A stretch of 64,000 bases of DNA from Desulfomicrobium sp. UBA5193 (GTDB taxonomy: Bacteria > Desulfobacterota > Desulfovibrionia > Desulfovibrionales > Desulfomicrobiaceae), in NCBI GenBank assembly GCA_002412965.1, contig DHWB01000003.1, forward strand, positions 712,322 through 776,321. Reading direction: 5' to 3'. The notes beneath the pieces are model-generated. The model had not been told where the DNA came from, did no database searches, and saw only the letters and a list, made by a program, of their open reading frames with translations. The translations under genes were made by a program, and so were the position numbers. This document shows positions 9,926 through 18,700 of the stretch, piece after piece; position 1 is the first letter of the stretch, and the number at the start of each line of letters is the position of its first letter.

Positions 9926-11239
9926 ATGGGTTTGATGCAGCGACAGGTCCTCGCAACCGCCGTCATCGTGGCGGCCCTCATGGCGTGGTGGTTTCCCGCT
10001 CCGCTGCTGATCCGGGGCGAGCTGGTGCAATGGGGCAGGCTGTATGAAAACCGTTACGCCCCTCCCGGGAGCAAGCTGGGAGCCACGGCGCTGGGCCGCG
10101 CCTTTGTGCAGTCCGTGACCGGACCCATGCCGTTGACGGAATTCATCGCCTCCAGAACCCAGGGCCAGGAGGTGTTGGTCAAGGATCCGGCCTGGGCCGG
10201 TATTTTCGCGGAATTGGAAGAACTGTCGGCCTCGGAGCGAAGTGTGCGTTTTTTCGATCCCGCCCTGGCTCCGTTTGTCGGACTCGACCCCGGCCGTCGC
10301 TACGTAGAGTGGCAGGACGAGGGTGGAATCAGGCATCTGGAGTACCAGTTTCTGCCTGCCAGGGATTTCGAGGAGCATGAGATCCCGGCGGAGGTGAAGT
10401 TTTCCTTGCGTCAGCATTGGGCGTTGATTCTGGCGGCGGGATTGTGCGGCGTCTTTTTCGTGTTTGCCGGCCGCAGCAAGACAAACCTGGTCGAGAGCAG
10501 CTCCGCCGGAAAGGGGCTGCGCTGGTCCGCGATCTGCGCGACGGCCCTTACAGGCATGATGCTGTGGCCCTTCGTGCATCAGACCGTGGGTTCGGGCTTC
10601 AGTTATGCCGCCATCCTCATGAGTGGTCTCTTCCTGCTGGGGGCCTTTGTCGGTATGTGGCTCTTCGGCCGCCAGGCAGCCATGGTGCGCCGGATGATCG
10701 GCGGGGCGCATCTGGCCCATTTCACATACAGTCCCGAGGAATGGACGCGTTTTGTGCACTGGAATTTCGGCGAGGAGGCCTCGGAAAAGAAATCCATCTG
10801 GTGGCTTATTTTTGTCATCAGCGTGGTCATCGGGCTCGGCTTGATGGCGGTCATGCGCGACGAGGCCTCGGTGTGGGTGTTCGGCATGCTGATGGCCCTC
10901 ATGGCGCTCCTGCGGGTTCTGGCCGTGGGCTTGCCTCGCTTGGCCTACCGGCGTCATCTCGGGCGAAACGGAGAAGTCTACATCGGCGAGGACGGGATTT
11001 ATCTGGACGGGTCCGTGCACAGCTGGAACAGCTTGGGAACGCGCCTTGACGCCGTCGAGTTCCAGGCGTCGCCGTTGCCCCATCTGCGGTTTGTGTATTC
11101 GTATCTGATGGTGGCCGGTCGCAGCCTCTATTTTTTTCGCAACTACGTCACGGTTCGAGTTCCGGTGCCCTCGGGACGGGAAGCCGACGGGAAGGCGGTC
11201 GTTCAACGGTTGAAGGGAGGCGCGGGCTCCGGGTCATGA
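9926..11239 (+). CDS. Polytopic membrane protein of the giant-protein locus
   Basis: A 437-residue protein. The ATG at 9926 follows GGGAGGAG closely. The frame is open 18 codons further up, without a better site. It has an N-terminal signal-anchor helix (VLATAVIVAALMAWWF), then a ~110-residue soluble, probably periplasmic domain. Two pairs of transmembrane helices follow (HWALILAAGLCGVFFVF; YAAILMSGLFLLGAFVGMWL; WWLIFVISVVIGLGLMAVM; VFGMLMALMALLRVLAVGL). The C-terminal soluble domain contains VYIGEDGIYLDGSVHSW, suggestive of a PH-like fold. The family is not recognised. As the only clearly polytopic member of the run, it may anchor the propeller proteins to the inner membrane; that is inference from context. 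Its stop overlaps an ATG, but the next gene probably starts 120 bp later. Confidence 0.8.
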   Translation: MGLMQRQVLATAVIVAALMAWWFPAPLLIRGELVQWGRLYENRYAPPGSKLGATALGRAFVQSVTGPMPLTEFIASRTQGQEVLVKDPAWAGIFAELEELSASERSVRFFDPALAPFVGLDPGRRYVEWQDEGGIRHLEYQFLPARDFEEHEIPAEVKFSLRQHWALILAAGLCGVFFVFAGRSKTNLVESSSAGKGLRWSAICATALTGMMLWPFVHQTVGSGFSYAAILMSGLFLLGAFVGMWLFGRQAAMVRRMIGGAHLAHFTYSPEEWTRFVHWNFGEEASEKKSIWWLIFVISVVIGLGLMAVMRDEASVWVFGMLMALMALLRVLAVGLPRLAYRRHLGRNGEVYIGEDGIYLDGSVHSWNSLGTRLDAVEFQASPLPHLRFVYSYLMVAGRSLYFFRNYVTVRVPVPSGREADGKAVVQRLKGGAGSGS

Positions 11240-11355
11240 AGGGAGCTGGGCGTTTTTGCGGCAAATCCGCTGCCTTTACGAATGCGCGCGTGATAAATTT
11301 CAAGGCCCCCGCGTTACGCAGGCCTGTCCCAATGGTCATGAGGAACGGAGGAAAG

Positions 11356-13026
11356 ATGAAATTCTGGATGGGTCTTGTTTTCGCAATGTTCCTTTGGGTC
11401 CAGCCCCTGGCCGCCTCGCAGCCGGCCGTGGACACGCTGCCGCCGGAGTTGGTCAGGCTGCGGGATGAAGGTCGGCTCACGGTCAGGGCTTTGTGGGCCT
11501 GGAACCTTGTCCCGCAGACCACCGCCGGGATGGCGCTCGAGTTGAAGGCGCTCGGTCTGGACCTCCTCGAAGCGGATCAGGCGCGGCTTACGCAATGGGC
11601 CGGACAGGCCGACGCTGGGGAGTTGCAGCTGACTCCCGGGCAGAGGGAAATGCTCGACGTGCTGCTCGGGTGGATGAATTCCGGTGCGGGGGAACCTTCG
11701 CAGGCCGAAGCAGTCGTGGCACCCAGTCCTGCGGATCAGATCGCTCAGGCTGATGGCGCCGTTGTCGAACCGGACACGGTTGGGGCCGTGCCCCAGCTTC
11801 CGGAAGTGCCGGACCCGCCTGCTGCAGATTCCACCGTGCCAGGCGAGGCGAATGCGACCGTGGCGGCTGAAGACGTTCAGGAACTTTTGCCGACGGCGAC
11901 AGAGGCCGTGGAGCCTGTCCAGCCAGGGCAAGTGGGCCAGGCGGATCAACTGGGTTCGGTGGATGCCGGGATTCGCGAAGGGGCGACAGGCCCAGGCGAC
12001 GTGGTGACCATGTACCGGGGCGGGGCTGAGCGCACGGGCGTCGTCGACTCGCCGGGTCCGGCTGGGCCTCCGGCCGAACTGTGGAAGCTCAAGGTCGGCG
12101 AGGGAACATGCACTGCTCCCGTGGTTCTCGGCGGCGTGGCGTGCTTCGGCAGCGGGGACGGGCATCTCTATGCGGTCGACGTGGCGGCCGGGGTGTTGAA
12201 ATGGAAGTTCTTTGCCGAGGATTGGATTGATCAGCCCCCGGCAATGGCCTTGGGCATGGTCTTTTTTGGCAACGTCGTGGGCGACAAGAGCGGCGACAGG
12301 CACCTTTTTGCCCTGGATGCGGCTACCGGCAGCGAGAAGTGGAGACTAAGGTCCCTTTATTACAGCGTTGATTCCTCGCCGGCCTTTGTGGACGAAACGG
12401 TCTTCTGCGGGGTCGGCAAGCATCTGTACTCGGTGGATCCGCAGACGGGCGTCGAAAAATGGAGCTTCGAGGCGACTGATTCCGTGGGCACCCCGGCCAT
12501 CGCGGGCGGCGTTGCCTTCTTTGCTCACGCCAACCGCCTCACCGCCGTGGAATTGGGCGCGGACGCGGAGAAATGGACCTTCCGGTCGCAGGCGAACATC
12601 AGCACCTGTCCGGTCGTGTCGGATGGTGTCGTCTATTTCGGGGCCAGCGACGAATTTCAGATCTACGCCGTGGACGTGCTGACGGGCCAGGAAAAATGGA
12701 AATTCAGCACCGGCTTGATCCATCATCCCCCTGCGGTGCATGACGGTGTGGTCTATGCCGTGAGTTTCGACAACCTGCAAGCTCTGGACGCGCAGACGGG
12801 AACTCTGCAGTGGACGGTCAACACCGCGCGGGAGAGTCTCAAGGCGCCCGTCATCTCAGGGGACACGATTTTTGTTGGGGCCGGCAAATTTCTTCTCGCC
12901 CTTGATCGCGCCACCGGGCAGGAGAAATGGCGATTCGAGGTAGGCGAAGAGATAACCGGCCCCGCCGTATCCGATGGGACGATCTATTTCTGGAGCGCGG
13001 ACGGCTATTTCCACGCCGTGCGCTAG
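11356..13026 (+). CDS. Exported PQQ-type (BamB-like) beta-propeller protein with N-terminal 'TVRAL' module
   Basis: A 556-residue protein. The start at 11356 has GGAGGAAAG directly upstream and opens a signal peptide (MKFWMGLVFAMFLWVQPLAA). An ATG at 11236 overlapping the previous stop is possible but would bury the signal peptide. Residues ~28-107 form a helical module containing RLTVRALWAW, shared with the next gene and with the convergent giant. An Ala/Val/Pro-rich linker follows (~110-220). From about residue 230 to the end there are seven PQQ-propeller blades with the signature (A/S)(L/V)D..TG.(E/L)KW: AVDVAAGVLKWKF, ALDAATGSEKWRL, SVDPQTGVEKWSF, AVDVLTGQEKWKF, ALDAQTGTLQWTV and ALDRATGQEKWRF. 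The quinone-dehydrogenase catalytic residues are not apparent. The protein therefore resembles BamB-like scaffold propellers rather than an enzyme. Confidence 0.88.
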   Translation: MKFWMGLVFAMFLWVQPLAASQPAVDTLPPELVRLRDEGRLTVRALWAWNLVPQTTAGMALELKALGLDLLEADQARLTQWAGQADAGELQLTPGQREMLDVLLGWMNSGAGEPSQAEAVVAPSPADQIAQADGAVVEPDTVGAVPQLPEVPDPPAADSTVPGEANATVAAEDVQELLPTATEAVEPVQPGQVGQADQLGSVDAGIREGATGPGDVVTMYRGGAERTGVVDSPGPAGPPAELWKLKVGEGTCTAPVVLGGVACFGSGDGHLYAVDVAAGVLKWKFFAEDWIDQPPAMALGMVFFGNVVGDKSGDRHLFALDAATGSEKWRLRSLYYSVDSSPAFVDETVFCGVGKHLYSVDPQTGVEKWSFEATDSVGTPAIAGGVAFFAHANRLTAVELGADAEKWTFRSQANISTCPVVSDGVVYFGASDEFQIYAVDVLTGQEKWKFSTGLIHHPPAVHDGVVYAVSFDNLQALDAQTGTLQWTVNTARESLKAPVISGDTIFVGAGKFLLALDRATGQEKWRFEVGEEITGPAVSDGTIYFWSADGYFHAVR

Positions 13027-13058
13027 TTTTCCGAGTTTGCTGCCACCAGGAGGCTTTC

Positions 13059-15008
13059 ATGCGTTTGCATTCAATGTTTCTGATGCTGGCCGTGCTGTTT
13101 GTGTCTGTAACCGGGAGCGCTGTTTTTTCTTGGGAAGGATTGGCATCCGTGGTGGAGACCGCCACCGGTCCCGAGGGCCTGCTGCAGATGGAACAGCAGG
13201 GCAAGGTCACTGTGCGCGCCCTGCGAGGATGGGGCCGCCTGCCCGACACGTATGTGAAACTGGCGCAGCAACTGCGCCAGGATGCCGGACTTGACCTTCT
13301 GGGCGCGGACCTGGCGCAGATCAGGGCCTGGATGACACAGGCAGAGGCCGGGGATGCGGCCCTGGCCACACATCTGGACGGGCTCAAGGGGCTGGCCGGA
13401 TTCATGGAGGGGGGCGAGCATCTGGAGTGGAGCCCGGTTCAGGACGCGGCAAGTCTGCCCGAGGGCGCCCTGGTGCGGCAGGAAGGGAAACGCTGGACTG
13501 TTGCTTCCGGGGGCGCAACCCCAGTCGTGGAACCTGCGCCGGTTTCGGCTCCACCCGAAGCCGTGACCCAGGGAAGCGAGGCCGTGCCCGCCCCTGTTTC
13601 GGAGGAAGGCGTTGAAAAGCCCGCTTCGCCCTCCGATGCGGCGACAGCTGGCATGGGTGCCAGCTGGGTATGGCCTGTGCCCGCGCCGGAGCGCATCGAT
13701 TTTGATTTGCCGCGAAGCGCCATCGACGAGAAGAACATCCGCCTTTCCGACGACATGCGTCATATCGCCTGGATCGAAGGGGAAAAAAAGGAGAAGAAGC
13801 GGCTCGTGCTCAACGGAGTTCCGGGAAAGTGGTACGATCAGATCCGGATATACAACGTGCTGTTCACTCCCCAGGGCGAAAGCATGTGCTACCAGGCCGA
13901 GCTGGAGGACAAGGAGATTGCTGTCTGCAACGGGGTGGAAGGGCCCCCCTTCGATCAGATCGAGACTCTGGCCATGACCCCGGATGGAAAGGACGTCTTG
14001 GTTGCGGGCAGGGTCGGGCAGGATCTTTACCGTGTATTCCTGAACGGGGCGCAGATCCGGGAGACGTCGGCCACCGTGAGCAAGGGTGTTTTTTCCCCCG
14101 ACGGAAGCGCGGCCTGGATCGAGAGGGGGCGCGATCCGCAAAGCGGAGCCGAGTTCGCCCGAATCGTGAATTCGGGCGGCCTGGAAGGACGAGAATACGC
14201 GGCCATTCACAGCGATCCCGTGTTCACGCACGACAGGCCGGAACTGTATTACATCGCCGCAAAGGAAGACGAGCAGCGTTATCTTGTGCGCAACGAGGAG
14301 GAGTTGCTACCGACCATGGGGTATGGGTACAATTTTTCAGTGACTCCCGACAGTTCGCGGTACGCGTATGTCTCTCCCAGCGGGGAGAACGTGAAATGCA
14401 TGGTCATAAACGGCAAGATCGGACCGGAGTTTACGGATATCTGGGATCCGGCGCGATTCAGCGCCGACGGTGCGCGTCATGGCTACGAGGCCAAGAGGGG
14501 CGACGAGGCGTTGCTGATCGTTGACGATCAGGAGGTGTCCCACGGTTACGGGCCGCTCAAGGGCGTGTCGGGGTTGACCTTCAGCCCTGACGCAAAGCGC
14601 TGGGCTGCGGCGTTCACGTTCGGCGAGGACGAGTACGCCTTGCTGGTCGATGGCAAGGAGATCGCCCGCAGGTCCGGTTCACCGCGCAAGATCGTGTTCA
14701 GTCCGGACGGCTCAAGGGTGGCCTGGCTCGAAAAACAGAAGGATGTTTGGCATGCCCTTCTTGACGGGCAGCCGGGGCCGGACGTGCGGGAGATTTTTGA
14801 CGAGGAGCCCCCGCAGTTCAGTCCGGATGGAGAAAATCTGGTTTATTTTTTTAGGGATCAGGAAAATAAGATTCATATCGCGATCTTCGGCAAAGAAGAG
14901 CGCGTGCATGAGATCATCGCCCCGCGTGCCGCGTTCACGTCCGGCGGCATCGAGTACATGGCCATCGACGGGACTCGCTTCCGGCGTGAGAGCATACCGC
15001 TCAAATAG
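13059..15008 (+). CDS. Exported TolB/WD40-like propeller protein with N-terminal 'TVRAL' module
   Basis: A 649-residue protein. The ATG at 13059 is preceded by AGGAGG (13048-13053), 32 bp after the PQQ-propeller gene. A signal peptide (MRLHSMFLMLAVLFVSVTGS) is followed at residues ~38-117 by the same helical module as its neighbour (KVTVRALRGW ... GLDLLGAD). An Ala/Pro/Glu-rich linker precedes the propeller region (~200-649). There, TolB/PD40-type blades repeat FSPDG/FSPDAKRW/FTPQGES motifs: FSPDGSAAWIERG, FSPDAKRWAAAF and FSPDGSRVAWLEK. It thus has the same layout as the upstream gene (signal, module, linker, propeller) with a different propeller class. No enzymatic motif is seen. A role in binding within the periplasm is inferred. 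Confidence 0.88.
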   Translation: MRLHSMFLMLAVLFVSVTGSAVFSWEGLASVVETATGPEGLLQMEQQGKVTVRALRGWGRLPDTYVKLAQQLRQDAGLDLLGADLAQIRAWMTQAEAGDAALATHLDGLKGLAGFMEGGEHLEWSPVQDAASLPEGALVRQEGKRWTVASGGATPVVEPAPVSAPPEAVTQGSEAVPAPVSEEGVEKPASPSDAATAGMGASWVWPVPAPERIDFDLPRSAIDEKNIRLSDDMRHIAWIEGEKKEKKRLVLNGVPGKWYDQIRIYNVLFTPQGESMCYQAELEDKEIAVCNGVEGPPFDQIETLAMTPDGKDVLVAGRVGQDLYRVFLNGAQIRETSATVSKGVFSPDGSAAWIERGRDPQSGAEFARIVNSGGLEGREYAAIHSDPVFTHDRPELYYIAAKEDEQRYLVRNEEELLPTMGYGYNFSVTPDSSRYAYVSPSGENVKCMVINGKIGPEFTDIWDPARFSADGARHGYEAKRGDEALLIVDDQEVSHGYGPLKGVSGLTFSPDAKRWAAAFTFGEDEYALLVDGKEIARRSGSPRKIVFSPDGSRVAWLEKQKDVWHALLDGQPGPDVREIFDEEPPQFSPDGENLVYFFRDQENKIHIAIFGKEERVHEIIAPRAAFTSGGIEYMAIDGTRFRRESIPLK

Positions 15009-15063
15009 GCGAGAAGGTCCGTTCCACGATTGAGCGGGTCTTCTCGCATCAAAGGAGGGTGTA

Positions 15064-15678
15064 TTGGCTGCTGGCGCAAAGGCTTCAAGGTCCCGCTCAA
15101 TCAGGAAGGCGTCCGCGAAGGCAGCCCCGCTGACCCCGGAACAGACGCGGGACTGGGTGCAGACCTATGGCCGCCATTCGCGCATCTATGCCTGGGGTTT
15201 CTTCGCGCTGATCCTGCCCGTGATCTTGGGCGTGATCTGGTGGGAGATGGGCGAAATAAACGAAGACGTGATGTATTCCTTCGGGTTCGCGGCGGTGGTG
15301 ACCTTTCTTCTGGCCGGATGGTCCCGCAAGCAGACGACGCAAAGCTGGGTCGGAGTGGTGGAGGAGATGTTCATGAAACAGGTACGGGGGCGCCGAGACG
15401 GGGACGATGACATCGCCTACAGTCCCAGGGCCAAAATTCGTACCCAGGGCGGCAAGGCGCTGACCTTGCGTCTGCCCGAGGCCCTGTACGTGTATTTCGC
15501 TCCCGGCGACAGGGTGTTCAAGATTTCCGGTCTGGACTGGCCGGAAAAGGCGGAACTGGACCGCGCCGAGCGGGTCTGTCTGGCCTGCGGCAATCTCTAC
15601 GCCCAAGGCGCGGGGAAGTGTCCCCGCTGCAGCGCCCCGGAGCCGGATCTGGAGACTCTGCTGCGGCTGGTGAAGTGA
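15064..15678 (+). CDS. Small two-TM membrane protein with C-terminal zinc ribbon
   Basis: A 204-residue protein. The start is TTG at 15064, fixed by an ideal AAAGGAGG (15051-15058); the nearby GTG is out of frame and too close. The N-terminus is basic, and two transmembrane helices lie at about residues 39-60 and 69-86. A soluble part follows, then a C-terminal zinc ribbon with two CxxC pairs: C172/C175 and C186/C189 (CLACG ... CPRC). It is last in the rightward run and ends at a two-way terminator. The family is not recognised. A cytoplasmic zinc ribbon on a membrane protein suggests an assembly or regulatory partner for the exported proteins upstream, by context only. Confidence 0.8.
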   Translation: MAAGAKASRSRSIRKASAKAAPLTPEQTRDWVQTYGRHSRIYAWGFFALILPVILGVIWWEMGEINEDVMYSFGFAAVVTFLLAGWSRKQTTQSWVGVVEEMFMKQVRGRRDGDDDIAYSPRAKIRTQGGKALTLRLPEALYVYFAPGDRVFKISGLDWPEKAELDRAERVCLACGNLYAQGAGKCPRCSAPEPDLETLLRLVK

Positions 15679-15682
15679 ATTG

Positions 15683-15749
15683 AGCCGACGCGAAGAAAAA
15701 GGCCAGGCCCGCGAACAGCGGCACCCGGCCTATCTTTTTCGCGTCGGCT
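15683..15749. terminator. Bidirectional intrinsic terminator between convergent genes
   Basis: AGCCGACGCGAAGAAAAAGGCC at 15683-15704 pairs with its near-perfect reverse complement at 15727-15749, with A- and T-runs suiting both directions. It sits exactly between the stops at 15678 (+) and 15756 (-). Confidence 0.8.
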
Positions 15750-15755
15750 GCGGCC

Positions 15756-18700
15756 TCACGACTTTCCGAACTTGAGCAGGACCTCCATGAAGTTGCGCAG
15801 GTCATGCGTCACTTCCAGAGAGCTCTTTCCCCCCGAAAGCAGCCGGATGCGGCGGTCTCCTTCCAGGGGGTCCAGGCGGCCGGTGCCCATCTCGCTCAAG
15901 ACCGAGTTCATCTTCTCCCAGTACTGCCTGTGCTTCAGCCAGGCGTTGTAGTTGGCGGTGTCGGTCTTGGCCGGGGCCTTGGAGTCCATGAGCGGGAACA
16001 GGCGCTTGTCGCATTCCTTGGATGTGCTGCGCGCGATTTCGATGTGTTTCTCGATCCGGCTGAAGTTCGGGTTCCCGCGCAGGTGATCCCCCTTGAACTG
16101 GTTGACGTCCGCCGTCTGCTCGGCCCAGCGTTTGTTGGCGTTGAGGATGCCGTTCTTCTCGATGACGGCCAAGTCCCTGTAGGCTTCGGGGTGCGCCCCT
16201 GTGGTCACCGTCTCCCAGGAGCGTTGCGGATCCTGGCCCGTGACCTCGCGGTAGGACTCTTCCCAGCGTTTCTGGGCTTCGGTCTGCCAGACGCTGTCCG
16301 CCACGGGCTTCCCGTTTTTCATGGGCGGGACGGGCCGGCCGCTGGCGTCGAGCTGCACCTCGCGGGCGATGTCGAAATCCATGTTCACGCTCTTGCCGCT
16401 GTCGGCGTTGCGTATGGGCGCGAGTTTCTCGTTGCTCCACTCCGTGTCCATCTTCTCGTGGAAGCGTTTTTCAACCTGAGTGTGCACCCGGTCGACGCTG
16501 TTCACATAGCGCTTGATCATCTCCTTGTTCTTGGGATCGCGCTGATGCGTCTTCATCATCATCTTGGCCTGGGGCGAGGCGTGGATCTTGGCCGAGCGGT
16601 CGTCCAGTTCGTGCAGGATCTTTTTGATATCCTCCGCAGGAGCCTTGTCCTGGCGCGCCTTGTCCAGCTTCTCGAAGGTCTTCTTGTAGGAGTTGACCCT
16701 GTTTCGGGCGTCCGCCACCTGCTCCCGATGCGTCTGCCGGTCGGCCTCGGTCAAGGGACGGTTGAAGCCGTCATCGGGCACGCCAGCCGGTTTGCGGGCC
16801 AAGCTGACAGCCGGGGCAGGAGCCTTTGTGTCGGTCGTGACCTTTGGCGCGGGAGATGCGTCCGCACCTGTGCCCCTGGCGCTCTTCAAGGCCCCGTAGC
16901 CCCTTGACACGCCGCTGGCCCCGATCTGCATGGCCTTGTCCATGACCATGCCCTGCACGATCTCCCAGCCAGCGCCCTTGAAGCCTTCCTCCCAGCCGCC
17001 GCCCTGTTCCACGGCGGCCTCGAAGCCGCGATACCCGTCCACGGCGATGCCCGTCAGCTGATTGTAGGAGCCGCCCACACGCAGGAAGGCCTCTTTGGGC
17101 CCGCCCTCGATATAGCCGGTCATACCCTGGTAGACGCGATTTACGGCCGAGCCGCCAGCAAAGGACAAGAGCATGAGGGACTTGTCCGCGGCGCTTTTGG
17201 CCACGGTCGCGGTCTGCAGGCAGGTGTCGGCCCATTCGGCGTCGGCGTCGGCCTTGGTTTTTTCCACTTCCCAGTGGGATGTGGCCACGGTGTACACTTC
17301 CGCGATGACCTTGGAAGCCTTTGCCGTGTCCGTGGCCGCCATGACCTGGGGGTTGAAGCCCTTGCTGACGATCTCGCGCACCTGCATCGCCTGCTCGACG
17401 GGCAGGGTGTCGGCCATGGACAGGGCCTTGTGCATGGCCCGGCTGACTTTTTCCATGTTGCGCTGGTCTTCGGCGATATTCTGGATGAACTGGCTCTTGG
17501 CGAAATCGTCCCAGGCCGAGCGCGTGTGCACGATAAACCCGGTTTTCAGGGAGTCGATGCGGTCCTGTTCGGACTGCAGGTTGGCGTTGCCGTTCAGGAG
17601 CCGCATTTCCAGATCGTTGCGACGGACGGGGTCCGTTTCCTTGTCCAGCTCGGCTTTGTCTTTATCCATATTGAGCTTGATGATGCCCATGTTGGCGGAG
17701 TGGAAGTCAATGGCTTCCTGATCGACGGCGAGACGTTCCTCCGCGTTCTTGTCATCGACCATGTGCAGGGGCGTCTCGCCCTGCTCGTTCCGGGCCGCCA
17801 CCGCTTTCTCTTCGGTCTTCTTCAGCTTGGCCTGTGGTTTTTCGGACACCTCTTGCGGCGCCGCGCCAGCCACCAGGGAGTCGAACTTGCGCAAGCGTTC
17901 CTCTTCGCTGTCGGCCATTTCACTCGACATGCCGGCCCATTTTTCGGCAGCGGCATGGAACGCGCTGCGCATGCGGTAATGCTCGAGGGCCTCCTTGATG
18001 GTCGATGTCGTCAATGAGTGCCCGAGTTCCGCGCCGATCATCTCAGCACTACGTTTAACAGGATCGGCGATGCTCTCGGCCACCAGAATGCGTTCCTCTT
18101 TTTCTTTGAGGCTTGCGGCTCGGGCTTTTTCGAACTGTTCCGGCGCCGCCTCGGGATAGATTGGTAATGGTCCGCCTGTGTACCGCTCGGCAAACACGAT
18201 CCACGTGTCCCCATCCTCGTCCGTGTGACTGAAATCCAGCTTGTCGCCGTGAAAACTGTCCAGCATGCCCATGCCCTCCAGCTCCACCTGCTCGACGTAC
18301 TGGTATTCCTTTTCCTCGTAGGTGCCCGTGTCGAGGGCGATGCAGTAATAGCGTTTGGGATCGCCGTGCGCATAGATGAAGAAGTGATGGGGCTGGTGCT
18401 TCAGGCCATGCTTGGACACGAACAGATAGCCCTTGGGATGGATGACATAGCCGATCCATTCCCCTTCCGGCCCCTGCTCGTTGACGAGGCTGCTCAGAAA
18501 TTCCTTGGCGCGGCGGTACTGCTGCTGCCCCTCGGCCATCAGTTCCGCCCCGTCCGGCGGATTGCCCAGGGCCACCAACTCGGCAATGACCTCATCCAGG
18601 CGCTTCTGGTACGAGAGCAGCGTGTTTTTGTATTGCCGGGCCACAGTCAGGGATTCCATGGTTTGCAGCGGGTCTCCGGCTTCGGAGGCCCAGGCCACAT

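Noticed and set aside
9203..11206. 667-codon open frame on the minus strand
   Set aside because: Antisense to the propeller and membrane-protein genes, which have good starts and clear domains; composition is the usual shadow of GC-rich coding DNA.
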